Source of the DNA: Trichomonas vaginalis G3
Taxonomy: Eukaryota > Parabasalia > Trichomonadida > Trichomonadidae
Direction: 5' to 3'
Assembly: GCF_026262505.1 (NCBI RefSeq)
Contig: NC_067206.1
Span: forward strand, 32,689,896-32,753,895
DNA length: 64,000 nucleotides
In this document: positions 21,040-30,575 of the stretch, piece by piece
Layout: each line of letters opens with the position of its first letter
How positions within the stretch are numbered: the first letter of the stretch is position 1
Position numbers and translations under genes: made by a program
The notes under the pieces: model-generated
Seen by the model: only the letters and a program-made list of their open reading frames with translations
Database searches by the model: none
What the model was told of the DNA's origin: nothing

Positions 21040-21890
21040 AAAAAAAAAAAAAAAAAAAAGGTAGTGGGGCTTCCAGGCACTTCGTGCCTTCTAGCCCTGA
21101 AGATGTTTAGTATAAATGAAGTTTTTTATTCGGAAAATTGTTAGTCTTCTGGGTCGAAAACATTATATATAATGTGTCACTTTTCACAAATTATATATGT
21201 TTTCATGTTTTGTCAAGACTTCTTCGTAAATGTTTTGTCAAGACTTCTTCGTAAATGTTTTGTCAAGACTTCTTCGTAAATGTTTTGTCAAGACTTCTTC
21301 GTAAATGTTTTGTCAAGACTTCTTCGTAAAATCAGACAAAAATATATTTTAGGTGAAGAGGTGAGATCTCACCTGTTTTCTCACCTGTTTTCTCACCTCT
21401 TGAATTTTCATGATTTCTTCGTACATGTTTTGTCAAGACTTCTTCGTAAAATCAGACAAAAATATATTTTAGGTGAAGAGGTGAGATCTCACCTGTTTTC
21501 TCACCTGTTTTCTCACCTCTTGAATTTTCATGATTTCTTCGTAAATGTTTTGTCAAGACTTCTTCGTAAATGTTTTGTCAAGACTTCTTCGTAAAATCGG
21601 ACAAAAATATAATTTAGGGTAGAAGGTTAGATCTAACCTCTTTTCTAACCTCTTTTCTACCCTCTTGAATTTTCATGATTTCATCGTAAATGTTTTGTCA
21701 AGACTTCTTCGTAAATGTTTTGTCAAGACTTCTTCGTAAATGTTTTGTCAAGATTTCTTCGTAATGAGTGTAAAGGACCCAAAAATAAAGTTTAGGGTAG
21801 AAGGTTAGATCTAACCTCTTTTCTAACCTCTTTTCTACCCTCTTGAATTTTCATGATTTCATCGTACATGTTTTGTCACTTTTCTGTCAC
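21040..21890. repeat. left terminal inverted repeat of element 1
   Basis: A20, then GGTAGTGGGG and a small hairpin (AGGCAC-TTC-GTGCCT, 21,075-21,089). Then follow 25-bp tandem repeats with core TTTTGTCAAGACTTCTTCGT and four palindromic modules centred on AGATCT. The inverted copy lies at about 46,470-47,064; the arms differ in repeat number. Confidence 0.85.
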
Positions 21891-21925
21891 TTTTCGGGTA
21901 AAAACATTTTTATTATTATATATAA

Positions 21926-22720
21926 ATGAATTTTACAAAACCACCGTTACCATTCTTTGGAAATAAGAGTAGATGTAAAGATATTATATTGAGAGAACTT
22001 AAGAAACTACCGAATGGTCTAACATTTGTAGATTTGTTCGGTGGAAGTTTCTATATATCCCATTTGTGCCATATAATATTCCCAGACTCAAAGATTATAT
22101 GCAATGACTTCGACAACTATATGGACCGTCTCAAACATATACCAGACACAAACAATATATTGAAAGAGTTAAAAGAAAAGATACCTATAGGTAAGATGGA
22201 ACGTATACCATTAGATAACAAAAATATTGTGAGAGAGGTTTTGAAAAAAGCAGAATATATAGACTGGGATAGTATATCTGCTAGACTATTATATAGTGGT
22301 TCTATAAGAGTTCATGACATTGAAACACTTATGTCAAAAGTTTTATATCTTAACTATACAAATGTTTTCAAAGAGGACATAGAAAAATATATTGAGGGTA
22401 TAGAGTTTGTGAGATGTCATTGGACAGATTTGTATGAAAAATATAAAGACAAGGAAAATGTTTTCTTTATAGTGGACCCGCCGTTCTATAACACATGGGA
22501 TTTTCAATACCAAGTAGACTGGACTTTGAGAGACTCTTTAGAAACTTTAGACGTTTTACATAACCATCCATGCTTTTACTTTACATCCGATAAAAGTGGT
22601 TTGGAAACCGTTATGAGATGGTTAGAGGACATACATGACTATGAGTTTATATATGACAAGATAGAATATGAGAGAGGTTCTATAAACTGGAGAAAGTGTC
22701 ATAACAAAGAAATTTATTAG
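21926..22720 (+). CDS. D12-class (Dam-like) DNA N6-adenine methyltransferase
   Basis: Part of element 1; 264 codons, open. The N-terminal PLPFFGNKS matches the first block of D12 enzymes, FVDLFGGS is the AdoMet-binding motif, and VDPPFYNTWDF is the DPPF catalytic motif near residue 190. D12 enzymes transfer methyl from AdoMet to adenine N6, often in GATC. Such genes are known on mobile elements of trichomonads, where 6mA is an established DNA mark. The element's many AGATCT palindromes would supply GATC targets, which is my inference. Confidence 0.85.
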   Translation: MNFTKPPLPFFGNKSRCKDIILRELKKLPNGLTFVDLFGGSFYISHLCHIIFPDSKIICNDFDNYMDRLKHIPDTNNILKELKEKIPIGKMERIPLDNKNIVREVLKKAEYIDWDSISARLLYSGSIRVHDIETLMSKVLYLNYTNVFKEDIEKYIEGIEFVRCHWTDLYEKYKDKENVFFIVDPPFYNTWDFQYQVDWTLRDSLETLDVLHNHPCFYFTSDKSGLETVMRWLEDIHDYEFIYDKIEYERGSINWRKCHNKEIY

Positions 22721-22727
22721 TAAGTAA

Positions 22728-22859
22728 ATGTGGTTTGAAATAGGACTACTTGTTTTAGGTTTTTTCCATTGTGTCATTTATTTATTTGACGTGGCAGAAA
22801 AGTACAGAGAATATGAAGATGAACCAATGCCTGCAAATGTTCAGTATATGTACTCGTAA
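22728..22859 (+). CDS. small single-pass membrane protein of element 1
   Basis: 43 codons, starting eight bases after the methyltransferase stop. MWFEIGLLVLGFFHCVIYLF forms one membrane helix, followed by an acidic tail ending in NVQYMYS. Its tight spacing between two element genes supports it being real. Function unknown. Confidence 0.5.
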   Translation: MWFEIGLLVLGFFHCVIYLFDVAEKYREYEDEPMPANVQYMYS

Positions 22860-22882
22860 GAGATATTTTTATCTAATATTAA

Positions 22883-23245
22883 ATGGACGCACAGAACTTA
22901 GCGAATGCACAGCAACCTGGACAACCAAACCCAGAGAATATTCCAAATGAAGTTAGAATACAAACTGCAATGGCAAACTATGGTCAAGTGCCAACAGATG
23001 TACAAATGCAAACTGCCATGTCAAATGACGCTGCGTTAGGTTTGCCACCATGGTATGCAAATATGAGATGGAAAGAGTTTTATACAAACCCTGAAGTGGG
23101 ATATAAACAACTTTATGCAGATGACGCGAACACAGGAGTTGACCCAGAATATGTTTTCTACCAGAGGAGAAACAGAATGTATGAGCTCCAGTTAAAGAAT
23201 GCTATGGAACTCAACAGGAAACGTAAGAGACTAGGCGGACATTAG
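22883..23245 (+). CDS. element 1 hypothetical protein, Gln/Asn/Pro-rich N terminus
   Basis: 120 codons from ATG after TTTTTATCTAATATTAA. Residues 1-50 are Gln/Asn-rich with a doubled motif (RIQTAMANYG and QMQTAMSNDA). The C-terminal end is basic (NRKRKRLGGH). Not recognised. Its position in a run of small genes suggests a virion or packaging accessory protein, which is inference. Confidence 0.55.
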   Translation: MDAQNLANAQQPGQPNPENIPNEVRIQTAMANYGQVPTDVQMQTAMSNDAALGLPPWYANMRWKEFYTNPEVGYKQLYADDANTGVDPEYVFYQRRNRMYELQLKNAMELNRKRKRLGGH

Positions 23246-23262
23246 ATTTTTACATATAGTAA

Positions 23263-23505
23263 ATGGGTTTCTTCAGTAAGATAGGAAACTTCTTTCGAAA
23301 TGTTGGAAGAGGTATATGGAATGGAATAAAAACCGTAGGAAGAGGAATTTGGAACGGTGTCAAAAATATTGGTAAAAGGGTAGGTCAGTTTGTTGGTATT
23401 ATACCTAAAGACCCTGAACCAGAAGAGCAAGCTCCTGTTATACAACAGCCTGAACCTGCACCACAGTCTAGTTGGCAACCAAATCCAACACCTCAACCGT
23501 ATTAA
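23263..23505 (+). CDS. small amphipathic protein, possible membrane-active virion component
   Basis: 80 codons, MGFFSKIGNFFRNVG then the doubled motif VGRGIWNGIKT / VGRGIWNGVKN, then a Pro-rich tail. The Gly2 and amphipathic, Gly- and Trp-containing helix recall membrane-lytic capsid proteins such as adenovirus pVI, but there is no direct sequence match. A similar layout recurs at 27,074-27,475. Confidence 0.5.
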   Translation: MGFFSKIGNFFRNVGRGIWNGIKTVGRGIWNGVKNIGKRVGQFVGIIPKDPEPEEQAPVIQQPEPAPQSSWQPNPTPQPY

Positions 23506-23509
23506 AAAA

Positions 23510-24358
23510 TTATATTTTTACCGTTCGATAGTAGTTGTATATGAAACTAAGTTCTAAGTAAAACGCATGGTATAATGGAATTATTCTTTTTCTTCCATCT
23601 GTAGTAAACCATACTTGAAAGTCTGAAATACTTCCACTTGGTGGTTCGTATAACTTTGTAGGTTTTTCGTAAAAGTCATTTGCCAAGCATAAGAAAGAGT
23701 TTTGGGCGCCAGAAAATGAAGCATGAACAATAATAGCAGCTGGGTCGAAAACATCTTTAAATAAATATGGTTCATCTCTTGCATATCGACTGTAAATATT
23801 TGCTAAAGGAAGTTCGACTTTCTGATTTAACATTCTTTGCAAATAATACCATGACATTGCAGTGAATTCTGTATATATTTGTTCGTCTTTCTTTGGATTG
23901 TCTTCGTAGATTTGAAATGACACTTGTGAATTTTGTTTGTCATATACAATTCTCACATAAAGTGTGCTCTCGGTATTTGCATATTCATCAGCATATTTTG
24001 CATAACATGAATTTATTTTATCTTCTATATTTTTTAACGCAGTCTGTAGAGAAGATGAAAGGTCAACTTGTATTAGCTCAATTTCTTCCCACATTTTTCG
24101 TTTCCCTTCAGATATATAATCTATATGAAACCTTACAATAAATGGAAAACTTTTATCTTCTACAGACACAAACTTCATTCTACGAAAGCCAATAGCTTTT
24201 GTGACAGATGGGTCTCTTAGCCATCTTAATGGGTAGTCAAAACGATAGCCTTCATGCTTTACGGTCTCTGTCTCAAACTTTTGACCGACATTAGTAAAAA
24301 GTTCATCTAATGGTTTAGTTGTAGCAACTCTTGAATTTTCTTTTTCTATTGGAAGCAT
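23510..24358 (-). CDS. conserved Polinton structural-type protein (copy 1)
   Basis: 282 codons from ATG. It begins with KPLDELFTNVGQKF and RFDYPLRWLRDPSVTKAIGF and ends with SDFQVWFTTDGRKRIIPLYH. It is clearly homologous to the part at 29,421-30,277 and, more distantly, to the element 2 gene at 54,094-54,951. The all-beta appearance and conservation in both elements suggest a virion structural role. It shares an 18-bp divergent start region with the fibre-like gene. Confidence 0.55.
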   Translation of the reverse strand: MLPIEKENSRVATTKPLDELFTNVGQKFETETVKHEGYRFDYPLRWLRDPSVTKAIGFRRMKFVSVEDKSFPFIVRFHIDYISEGKRKMWEEIELIQVDLSSSLQTALKNIEDKINSCYAKYADEYANTESTLYVRIVYDKQNSQVSFQIYEDNPKKDEQIYTEFTAMSWYYLQRMLNQKVELPLANIYSRYARDEPYLFKDVFDPAAIIVHASFSGAQNSFLCLANDFYEKPTKLYEPPSGSISDFQVWFTTDGRKRIIPLYHAFYLELSFIYNYYRTVKI

Positions 24359-24376
24359 ATTTTATCTAGAATAAAA
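24359..24376. promoter_or_regulatory. divergent start region with TTTTAT on both strands
   Basis: Only 18 bases separate two divergent ATGs. The spacer reads TTTTATCTAGAATAAAAA, which gives TTTTAT a few bases before each start. Similar short divergent spacers occur at 41,065-41,081 and 37,210-37,245. A TTTTTAY motif about 8-15 bases before ATG is common in this element. Confidence 0.5.
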
Positions 24377-26105
24377 ATGTCGAAAGATATTGCTTCCATG
24401 AGAGAAATACAACACAACCGACAACTCATTATGCAAGCTCTAAATAAGAACACAACAAACTTTTCAAACTATTCTAAGATATCTGAGTCATTGAAAGAAG
24501 GAAACTTAAAACTGACATTAAACCCAATGACAGATGAGTTTCTGTTTCAAGACAATAAGAACCATACTGTCTGTATAAATCCAACAAAAGGAACTTTAAA
24601 CGAGAAACCTATAAATGAACTTCTTTTGAAAACGGATGTTGACAACAAAGCTGACAAAGAATATGTAGACGATGCAATAGCAAAAGAAGAAGAAAGAGCT
24701 AACAATGCTTATGCAACAAAAGAACATACTCATCCTGAACTAGCAGACAAAACATATGTTGACAATAAAATGTCAAGTGAAGTGACAGAGCTGAAAACGA
24801 ATATTCTAAAAAGACTCATACACATTCTATATCTGAAATAACAGACTTACAAGAAACCTTAAACAGTAAAAGTGCCGTTGGACATACACATACCATTGCA
24901 AATATTACAAACTTACAAGAAACCTTAAAACAGTAAAAGTGCCGTTGGACATACACATACCATTGCAAATATTACAAACTTACAAGAAACCTTAAACAGG
25001 AAAAGTGACGTTGGACATACACATACATCTTCTGAAATAACAGACTTAAGTTAGCCTTGAAAAGAAAGCAGATAAAACATATGTCAATGAAATATACCAA
25101 AGTTTGATAGGAACAACGAAAATATTGAAACTATTGTTGGTGACTTTTCTGTCAATGAAGAAAACAAATATTTTAGATGGGAGTTTGTACACTCCTTAAA
25201 AAATGGTATACGGTATAAACTCATTCCGAAAAATAACAATGAAATGTATGTAGGCTATATAAAGAATGATGGTACACAAGTTAAAGTTCCATTAGACAAC
25301 AACTGCTACTTAAACTTATATGGAGACGAACAAAAGAAATATTTAGAGTTTATGAAATGGCAGATATGACATTGCCTGACCCAGCTCGCACGCATATTAT
25401 TATGACTATGGTGTTGACGCACGTGTAGACCCAAAAAAGCAAACATTATATTTAAATATTATAGATATAAAAGATATAATGCAATAGAAAAAACGAGAAT
25501 AGTATACTATTATGAAGATGACAGAAATAAATATTATAGTCAAGATTGTACATACCCTGAAACATAAGATTATATTATATAAAAATATTCTGACACAAAC
25601 CAGAAGAAAACCTGAAATAGTTGCACTATATTTTAAGTTCAAAAAGAGACAATCCTATAATGTCTCATATGTTTGATTTAATGAACCCAGTAGGTTCTAT
25701 TTATACATCTATGGAAGCAAGAGGTCCTCAAGTAATGTTTGGTGTTGGGGCATGGGAACAAATAGTCGACAGGTTTTTTGTATTGTGCAAACTCTTCAAA
25801 GGAAACAGGTGGAAGTAAAACGATTTCAGGTGAAAATTTACCTGCACACAGTCACTACATAGATTTAAGTACATCTCAAGCAGGTTGGCATAAGCATAGA
25901 TATTGGGATTGGTCAGGAATGACAAAAGGTCAAGGATACTGATGTTAAAGACGACGTTAAGTTTGCTATAAATTGTTACTGGGATGACACTCAGGGAGAA
26001 GGAAACCATACACATTTCGTTTCAGGATATACACAAACAACGGGACAAAGTAAAGAATATATGCCACCTTACATGACAGTTTACGCATGGTATAGAATTG
26101 CTTAG
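24377..26105 (+). pseudogene. phage-tail-fibre-like gene of element 1, broken
   Basis: The N-terminal part has DNKADKEYVDDAIAKE and ATKEHTHPELADKTYVDNK, typical of tail-fibre stalks. The middle holds repeats of about 22 residues containing VGHTHTIANITNLQ. The end contains GSIYTSMEARGPQVMFG, AHSHYIDL and YMPPYMTVYAWYRI, a tail-collar-like tip domain. In phages such fibres bind receptors. The region is broken by several interruptions, and the stalk repeats are nearly identical to each other. Confidence 0.65.
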
Positions 26106-27056
26106 TCGTCATTTTCAACTTCTTTAGCATATTCGTCAGGAGTTGTCTTATATTTGTTAGGAACTGTCTTTGAAAGTATATCCACCTTGAACTTTGACAA
26201 GTTTGAAACGAGTCTGACAATAGTAGTTTTATCTTCTGCTTGCAGTCTGTACATTTTGCCATGTTTGCCTAAAACTTCATAATATTCTCTTGTATACTTT
26301 CTTCTATTTTACGAACACGAATGTGAGTACCTGTCGGGTTCCCATTGTTGTCATAGTCAATAGTATTTTCATATGGGTCGCGTTTAGGTATTTCTATTTT
26401 TACTTTGTCACTTTCTTAAGTTTGAAGCCGGCATTCTTTCTTGTTTTCTCTTTTGACTAAATTATTAAATATATAGTCTTTCTCTAAGTCAGGGTTGTTT
26501 TTCAATTTCTTCAGGGAGTGGTTTCCCAAACCTTTTTGTTTACGGTTATTGTAAATATTTAAAACTTGTCTCATCTTTGCCATGGAGAAGTGTCTATATT
26601 TGTCGTCATATGACATTTCATTTGCTTCACCACCTTGTGGTTGGTTAAGTCTCTTAACATTTTTATACAACCGTCAATGACACCAAGAGCAGAATGGTTT
26701 TGGTCGACAATGAAATATTGGTTTACATTTTTTGAACGCAGATAGTTTTTAATATCATCTGATTTGAAAGAACTTTCACAGTCAGATGTCAGTTTTGTTG
26801 GATGGTATTTGTCAACGAATATTGTCAAAGCTGCTAAGATATCTAAAATAGCTTTGGACTGTAATGGTATGGCTTCACAGTATCTTGTGTTTTGACCGAC
26901 AAATATTAGCCAGTATGGTGGTCCATCTGTTCTAACTCTCGGAATGTTTTCCAAGATATCCATAAACCAAGCATTTGGTGTTGAACTAAAGATTTTTATC
27001 ATGAGTGCTTTCTTTGTCGCTTTAGAAACATAGGGGTCCTTGTTTGGATTCGTCAT
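26102..27056 (-). pseudogene. retrovirus-like (rve/DDE) integrase of element 1, broken
   Basis: The N-terminal part begins at ATG 27,056 and contains NAWFMDILENIPRV and KLTSDCESSFKS, matching the first two acidic blocks of the rve fold used by Polinton integrases. NHSALGVIDGCIKMLRD corresponds to the third block. A basic C-terminal region follows. Polinton integrases insert the element and make 6-bp duplications, matching the TTGTTA repeats here. The gene carries a few breaks. Confidence 0.75.
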
Positions 27057-27073
27057 TTTTTAACCCATAAGAA

Positions 27074-27475
27074 ATGGGTTTATTTGGCGCATTAGCAGGA
27101 GTTGCATCCAGATTTTTGCCCGCAGTGGGAACAATAGCCAGAGGTGTATTTGGAGTTGGAAGGAAGATTTTGAGTACATTAGGTATACTTAAAGAGAAAG
27201 CACAACCTATTATACAAACTGTACAGAAAGGTTGGGATGTAGCACGAGATGCAACAAATCTTATTCCAAATCCTGAAACAAGAGGAAAAGTTCAAGGATG
27301 GATGGACAATGTAGGAAGACAAGCAGGAAACTATTATAACAAAGCAAATGACTACTATAACCAAGCAGGACACTATATGGACCAAGGTGAAAGATTCTTT
27401 AACAGAGGATATAACCATGCACAACAATGGGTAAACAATAACCAACCTCAACCGCCTCAAACGTGGGGAATGTAA
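27074..27475 (+). CDS. small amphipathic protein, similar layout to 23,263-23,505
   Basis: 133 codons; MGLFGALAGVASRFLPAVG is an amphipathic, Gly-rich N terminus with a potential Gly2 acylation site. A Tyr/Asn-rich helical stretch (NYYNKANDYYNQAGHYMDQG) and a Pro/Gln tail follow. Starts 18 bases from the divergent integrase gene. A membrane-interacting virion protein is a guess from layout. Confidence 0.5.
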   Translation: MGLFGALAGVASRFLPAVGTIARGVFGVGRKILSTLGILKEKAQPIIQTVQKGWDVARDATNLIPNPETRGKVQGWMDNVGRQAGNYYNKANDYYNQAGHYMDQGERFFNRGYNHAQQWVNNNQPQPPQTWGM

Positions 27476-27494
27476 AGTTTTTTACTGAGATGAA

Positions 27495-27647
27495 ATGAAC
27501 AATACAGCATTGAGACAAATGGGTTCAAGATGGATTTGTCGACTTCCAGCAGTTACACAACGTGTTTGTCAAGTTCTTCCTATACCTCAGGAAGTTTTAG
27601 ACCGACTTAAAAAACAACAACAACCAGTTGAAAACAAACCAAACTAA
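27495..27647 (+). CDS. 50-codon basic protein of element 1
   Basis: MNNTALRQMGSRWICRLP and on to VENKPN. It is preceded by TTTTTTACTGAGATGAA, identical in core to the sequence before the next gene at 27,667. That shared start context supports a real gene. Unknown function. Confidence 0.5.
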   Translation: MNNTALRQMGSRWICRLPAVTQRVCQVLPIPQEVLDRLKKQQQPVENKPN

Positions 27648-27666
27648 AATTTTTTACTGAGATGAA

Positions 27667-28251
27667 ATGACCGAAGAAGTTGAAACGGTAGATTTGACAC
27701 CACAAACAAAAAGTTCAGAACCATTGTCAAAACCTGTCAAAGAACTTACAGATGAAGAGAAAAATTCAATAATAGAAAGTGCCAGGTCTGGAAATACAAA
27801 CCCTAACTATAAAGTCACTTTTCATAGAAATGGAACGGCTAGTATCTCAAAAAAGAAACAGACTCTCACAAATAAAATATTGAAGTCTGAAGGAGCTTTC
27901 GAGACAACAGATGGAAAAGTTTACTTCACTGACCAACAGTTCATTATAGAACATCTCATTGACTTAGAGTCGAAATATTCTAAACTTTACAACAAACACA
28001 AAAAGTTGAAAGGAAAACAAAAACAAATGGCATATGATATTTATGAAGATGTTGACGACACAACTGTTCCTGCAGGTGAGGTAAAGTCAGAGGAACCGAA
28101 AAGTGACGAAAAAACGATAGAAGAAGAAAAACCAAAAACTGAAGATAAACCAAAACCAAAGTTTAGTTTCCAAACTAAACCAAGTCAACCTTCATTAGCT
28201 GGTATGGGTTGGCGTCAAAGACTTATGGCAGCAGGTGGTTATGTAAAGTAA
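27667..28251 (+). CDS. element 1 protein with short conserved N-terminal domain
   Basis: 194 codons. Residues 30-65 (EEKNSIIESARSGNTNPNY, then VTFHRNGTASISKKKQ) match the element 2 genes at 53,329-53,763 and, more weakly, 50,959-51,204. A coiled-coil piece (LESKYSKLYNKHKKLKGKQ) and a long acidic Lys/Glu/Pro tail follow. The end GMGWRQRLMAAGGYVK is basic. Unknown role, conserved between the two elements. Confidence 0.6.
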   Translation: MTEEVETVDLTPQTKSSEPLSKPVKELTDEEKNSIIESARSGNTNPNYKVTFHRNGTASISKKKQTLTNKILKSEGAFETTDGKVYFTDQQFIIEHLIDLESKYSKLYNKHKKLKGKQKQMAYDIYEDVDDTTVPAGEVKSEEPKSDEKTIEEEKPKTEDKPKPKFSFQTKPSQPSLAGMGWRQRLMAAGGYVK

Positions 28252-28283
28252 AGAAAAAAAAACATTTTTTTATTTTTATAAAA

Positions 28284-29302
28284 ATGCCCCCATATAGAAT
28301 GGATAGAAAGTCTGCTAGAATAAAAGCAGAGTTGCAAAGATATGGTTGGAGAGTTTCGAAGAAGTTTAAATATAGGAAGGGAAGACCCATAAAAGTCTAT
28401 GACAAACTGGCTGGTCTTCGCTACGAAATGGATTTGGAAACAGCACGTGCAAATTATCCAAACAGACTAGAGAGGTTAGAAGAAGAACGTCTTATGGACA
28501 TGCCTTTCGATGTTAGTGAACCTCAAGTTGAAGGACACGACGGCTTTGCCAGATTCTACTGGAAACATGACGAACAATTGCATCCTTTGAGAAGGAAAAA
28601 AGGTAGTGCAGAGGATGGTCATGCTCCCATGGAAAGAACAAGATATGCATATGAGAAGTATCGTGAAGTTAGAAGTCAAATTACATCTGGTCGAACCTTT
28701 ACAGTAAACTTTGACGAAGGAAAGAACAAAGAAGGCTTCATGGGTGTACTTGCTGCAATTCAAGATGGAAATAAGAAAGGATACAATCTCAGATTGACCA
28801 TAACGGATTTGGATGGTCACATTTACTATGCAAATGGCAATGTCACAACAGCTGCAAAACTTCTTGACGCTTTCAAGACTACAAAGAGAGAACAAATGTT
28901 TGACTCCGACTCAGACATTTTGAATGCAATTGAAGGAATTGCAAGTGTCAAGTTCGAATGGTACCAACCTAACCCTCAAGCAGTCAGACAACATGCTGGA
29001 TACTTCCCGTTCATAAATAAGTCTGACATTGGTCTTACCCTCAGTTCGCAAAGGCAGTCCTTGACAACTACAACAAATTCTTCTCCGAAGTCAAATCCAA
29101 AGTGAAGGTTTACTATGAGAACATTGACGCACTCATGACGAACGAAGAAGGGTACAACAAACTCATTGAAATGGGAATGGTCGGTGAAAAGATGGGCTGT
29201 TTTAAGCTAGATAAGGTATTTTCTGAAGTTCATGTCCTCTCCAAGCGTAAGTACTGGGGCATACTTGAAGACGGCACAGAAATAAAACATTGCATGAAGT
29301 AA
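28284..29302 (+). pseudogene. element 1 conserved protein, basic N terminus, broken
   Basis: ATG 28,284 follows TTTTTATAAAA. The protein starts MPPYRMDRKSARIKAELQRY, is strongly basic, and contains FTVNFDEGKNKEGFMGVL and YYANGNVTTAAKLLDAF. The last part (KYWGILEDGTEIKHCMK) lies in a different frame, so the region counts as broken. Not recognised; DNA binding is possible from charge only. Confidence 0.5.
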
Positions 29303-29315
29303 AAATTTATTTGAA

Positions 29316-29420
29316 ATGTACGCTGAGTTTGTTGGAGACGACCGTTGGGAAACTTGTTTGTTAGATGAGAAATATGAAATGGCATACTATTTTAAAACAA
29401 TATATTTTTACATATATTAA
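29316..29420 (+). CDS. possible 34-codon protein
   Basis: MYAEFVGDDRWETCLLDEKY and a hydrophobic end, stopping immediately before the ATG at 29,421. The tight junction is suggestive, but it is too short to be sure. Confidence 0.25.
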   Translation: MYAEFVGDDRWETCLLDEKYEMAYYFKTIYFYIY

Positions 29421-30277
29421 ATGCTTCAGGTTGAAAAACAAAGAACAAAAGTAGCAGATACAAAACCGTTAGACTATATCTTTACAAATGCTGGTAGGAC
29501 AATATCAGATGAAGAAATTTCATCCCGAACATACAGGTTTGACTATCCAATTCGTTGGCTTCAAAGTCCTTCAGATGCAAAGGCAATAGGATTTAGAAGA
29601 GTTTTGTTTTCAAATAGAACTAACGCATTTATGTTCGTAGTATATTTTCATGGGCAGTATAAAGGTTCTGGTGGTCTAATAGACAAATTTGACGAAATGA
29701 GAATCTTTACAGTTCGTTCAGACGAAAGTCTTGAGAAAACTCTAAATGACTTTCAAACTCAAATGAACAAATATTATTGGGAATTTCAAGAAAAATACGA
29801 CTCTTTACTAAATGGAACATACTATCTGAAACTAGAATATGACAAGATGAACTCCACCGTTTCATTTCAAAAGATTGAAATTAACCCTCCAAGAGATACA
29901 GAGTTTTATTTTGGGAAGTAGACAAACGTTCTTGGGCACAATTTCTTCGGTTACTAAACCAGAACGAACCATTACCACCAGATGGTCCATTTCAATTTAT
30001 ACTTCCACCAGCAGATTTGACAGTTTATAGAAACGTGTTTGACCCTCAAAATGTTATGTGTCATGCAAGTTTCAGTTCAAGCAACAATAGTTTTCTATGT
30101 ATTGGTAAGGACTTTTATGACTTTGCTTCTAAATTCTACGAACCACCTAGTAACAGTTTCTCTGACTTTCAAGTTTGGTTCACAACAAATGGTGTGCAAC
30201 ATATTATTCCATTGTACTATGACTTTTATCTCGAATTGTCTTTCATATATAACTACGGAAAAGTGCTGAAAAAGTAG
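29421..30277 (+). pseudogene. conserved Polinton structural-type protein (copy 2), broken
   Basis: Homologous along its length to 23,510-24,358: KPLDYIFTNAGRTI, YRFDYPIRWLQSPSDAKAIG and SDFQVWFTTNGVQHIIPLYY. The copy is in the opposite orientation and quite diverged, so it is an old duplication inside the element or an acquisition from a related one. The reading frame is interrupted. A fragment identical in part to its 3' end recurs at about 31,945-32,020. Confidence 0.6.
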
Positions 30278-30575
30278 GAAAAACCAGAATTTTCGAAAAA
30301 GTGACACCAACTATTAAAGTTATTTTATTACTAGATTTATTTACAAATTATAAGATAATATCATTAACCGAATATATTTTTAATATAAATAAAAAACTTT
30401 TTTATACAAAAAATTACAATCAATCGATAAATATTATAAAACATTTATTCCAAAAAGATTAAGTAATAGGTGGGATCCTGCATATAATATAATTTATGTC
30501 ATAAAGTTTACAAATTTTAGATGGACCACAGTGAGAATGTGAGTGGTTAATTTAAAGGTGGTCTGATAAAGATAT

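Noticed and set aside
21280-21594. 104-codon frame in the left terminal repeat
   Set aside because: It is made of the 25-bp repeat and palindromic modules; the inverted end shows no conserved frame.
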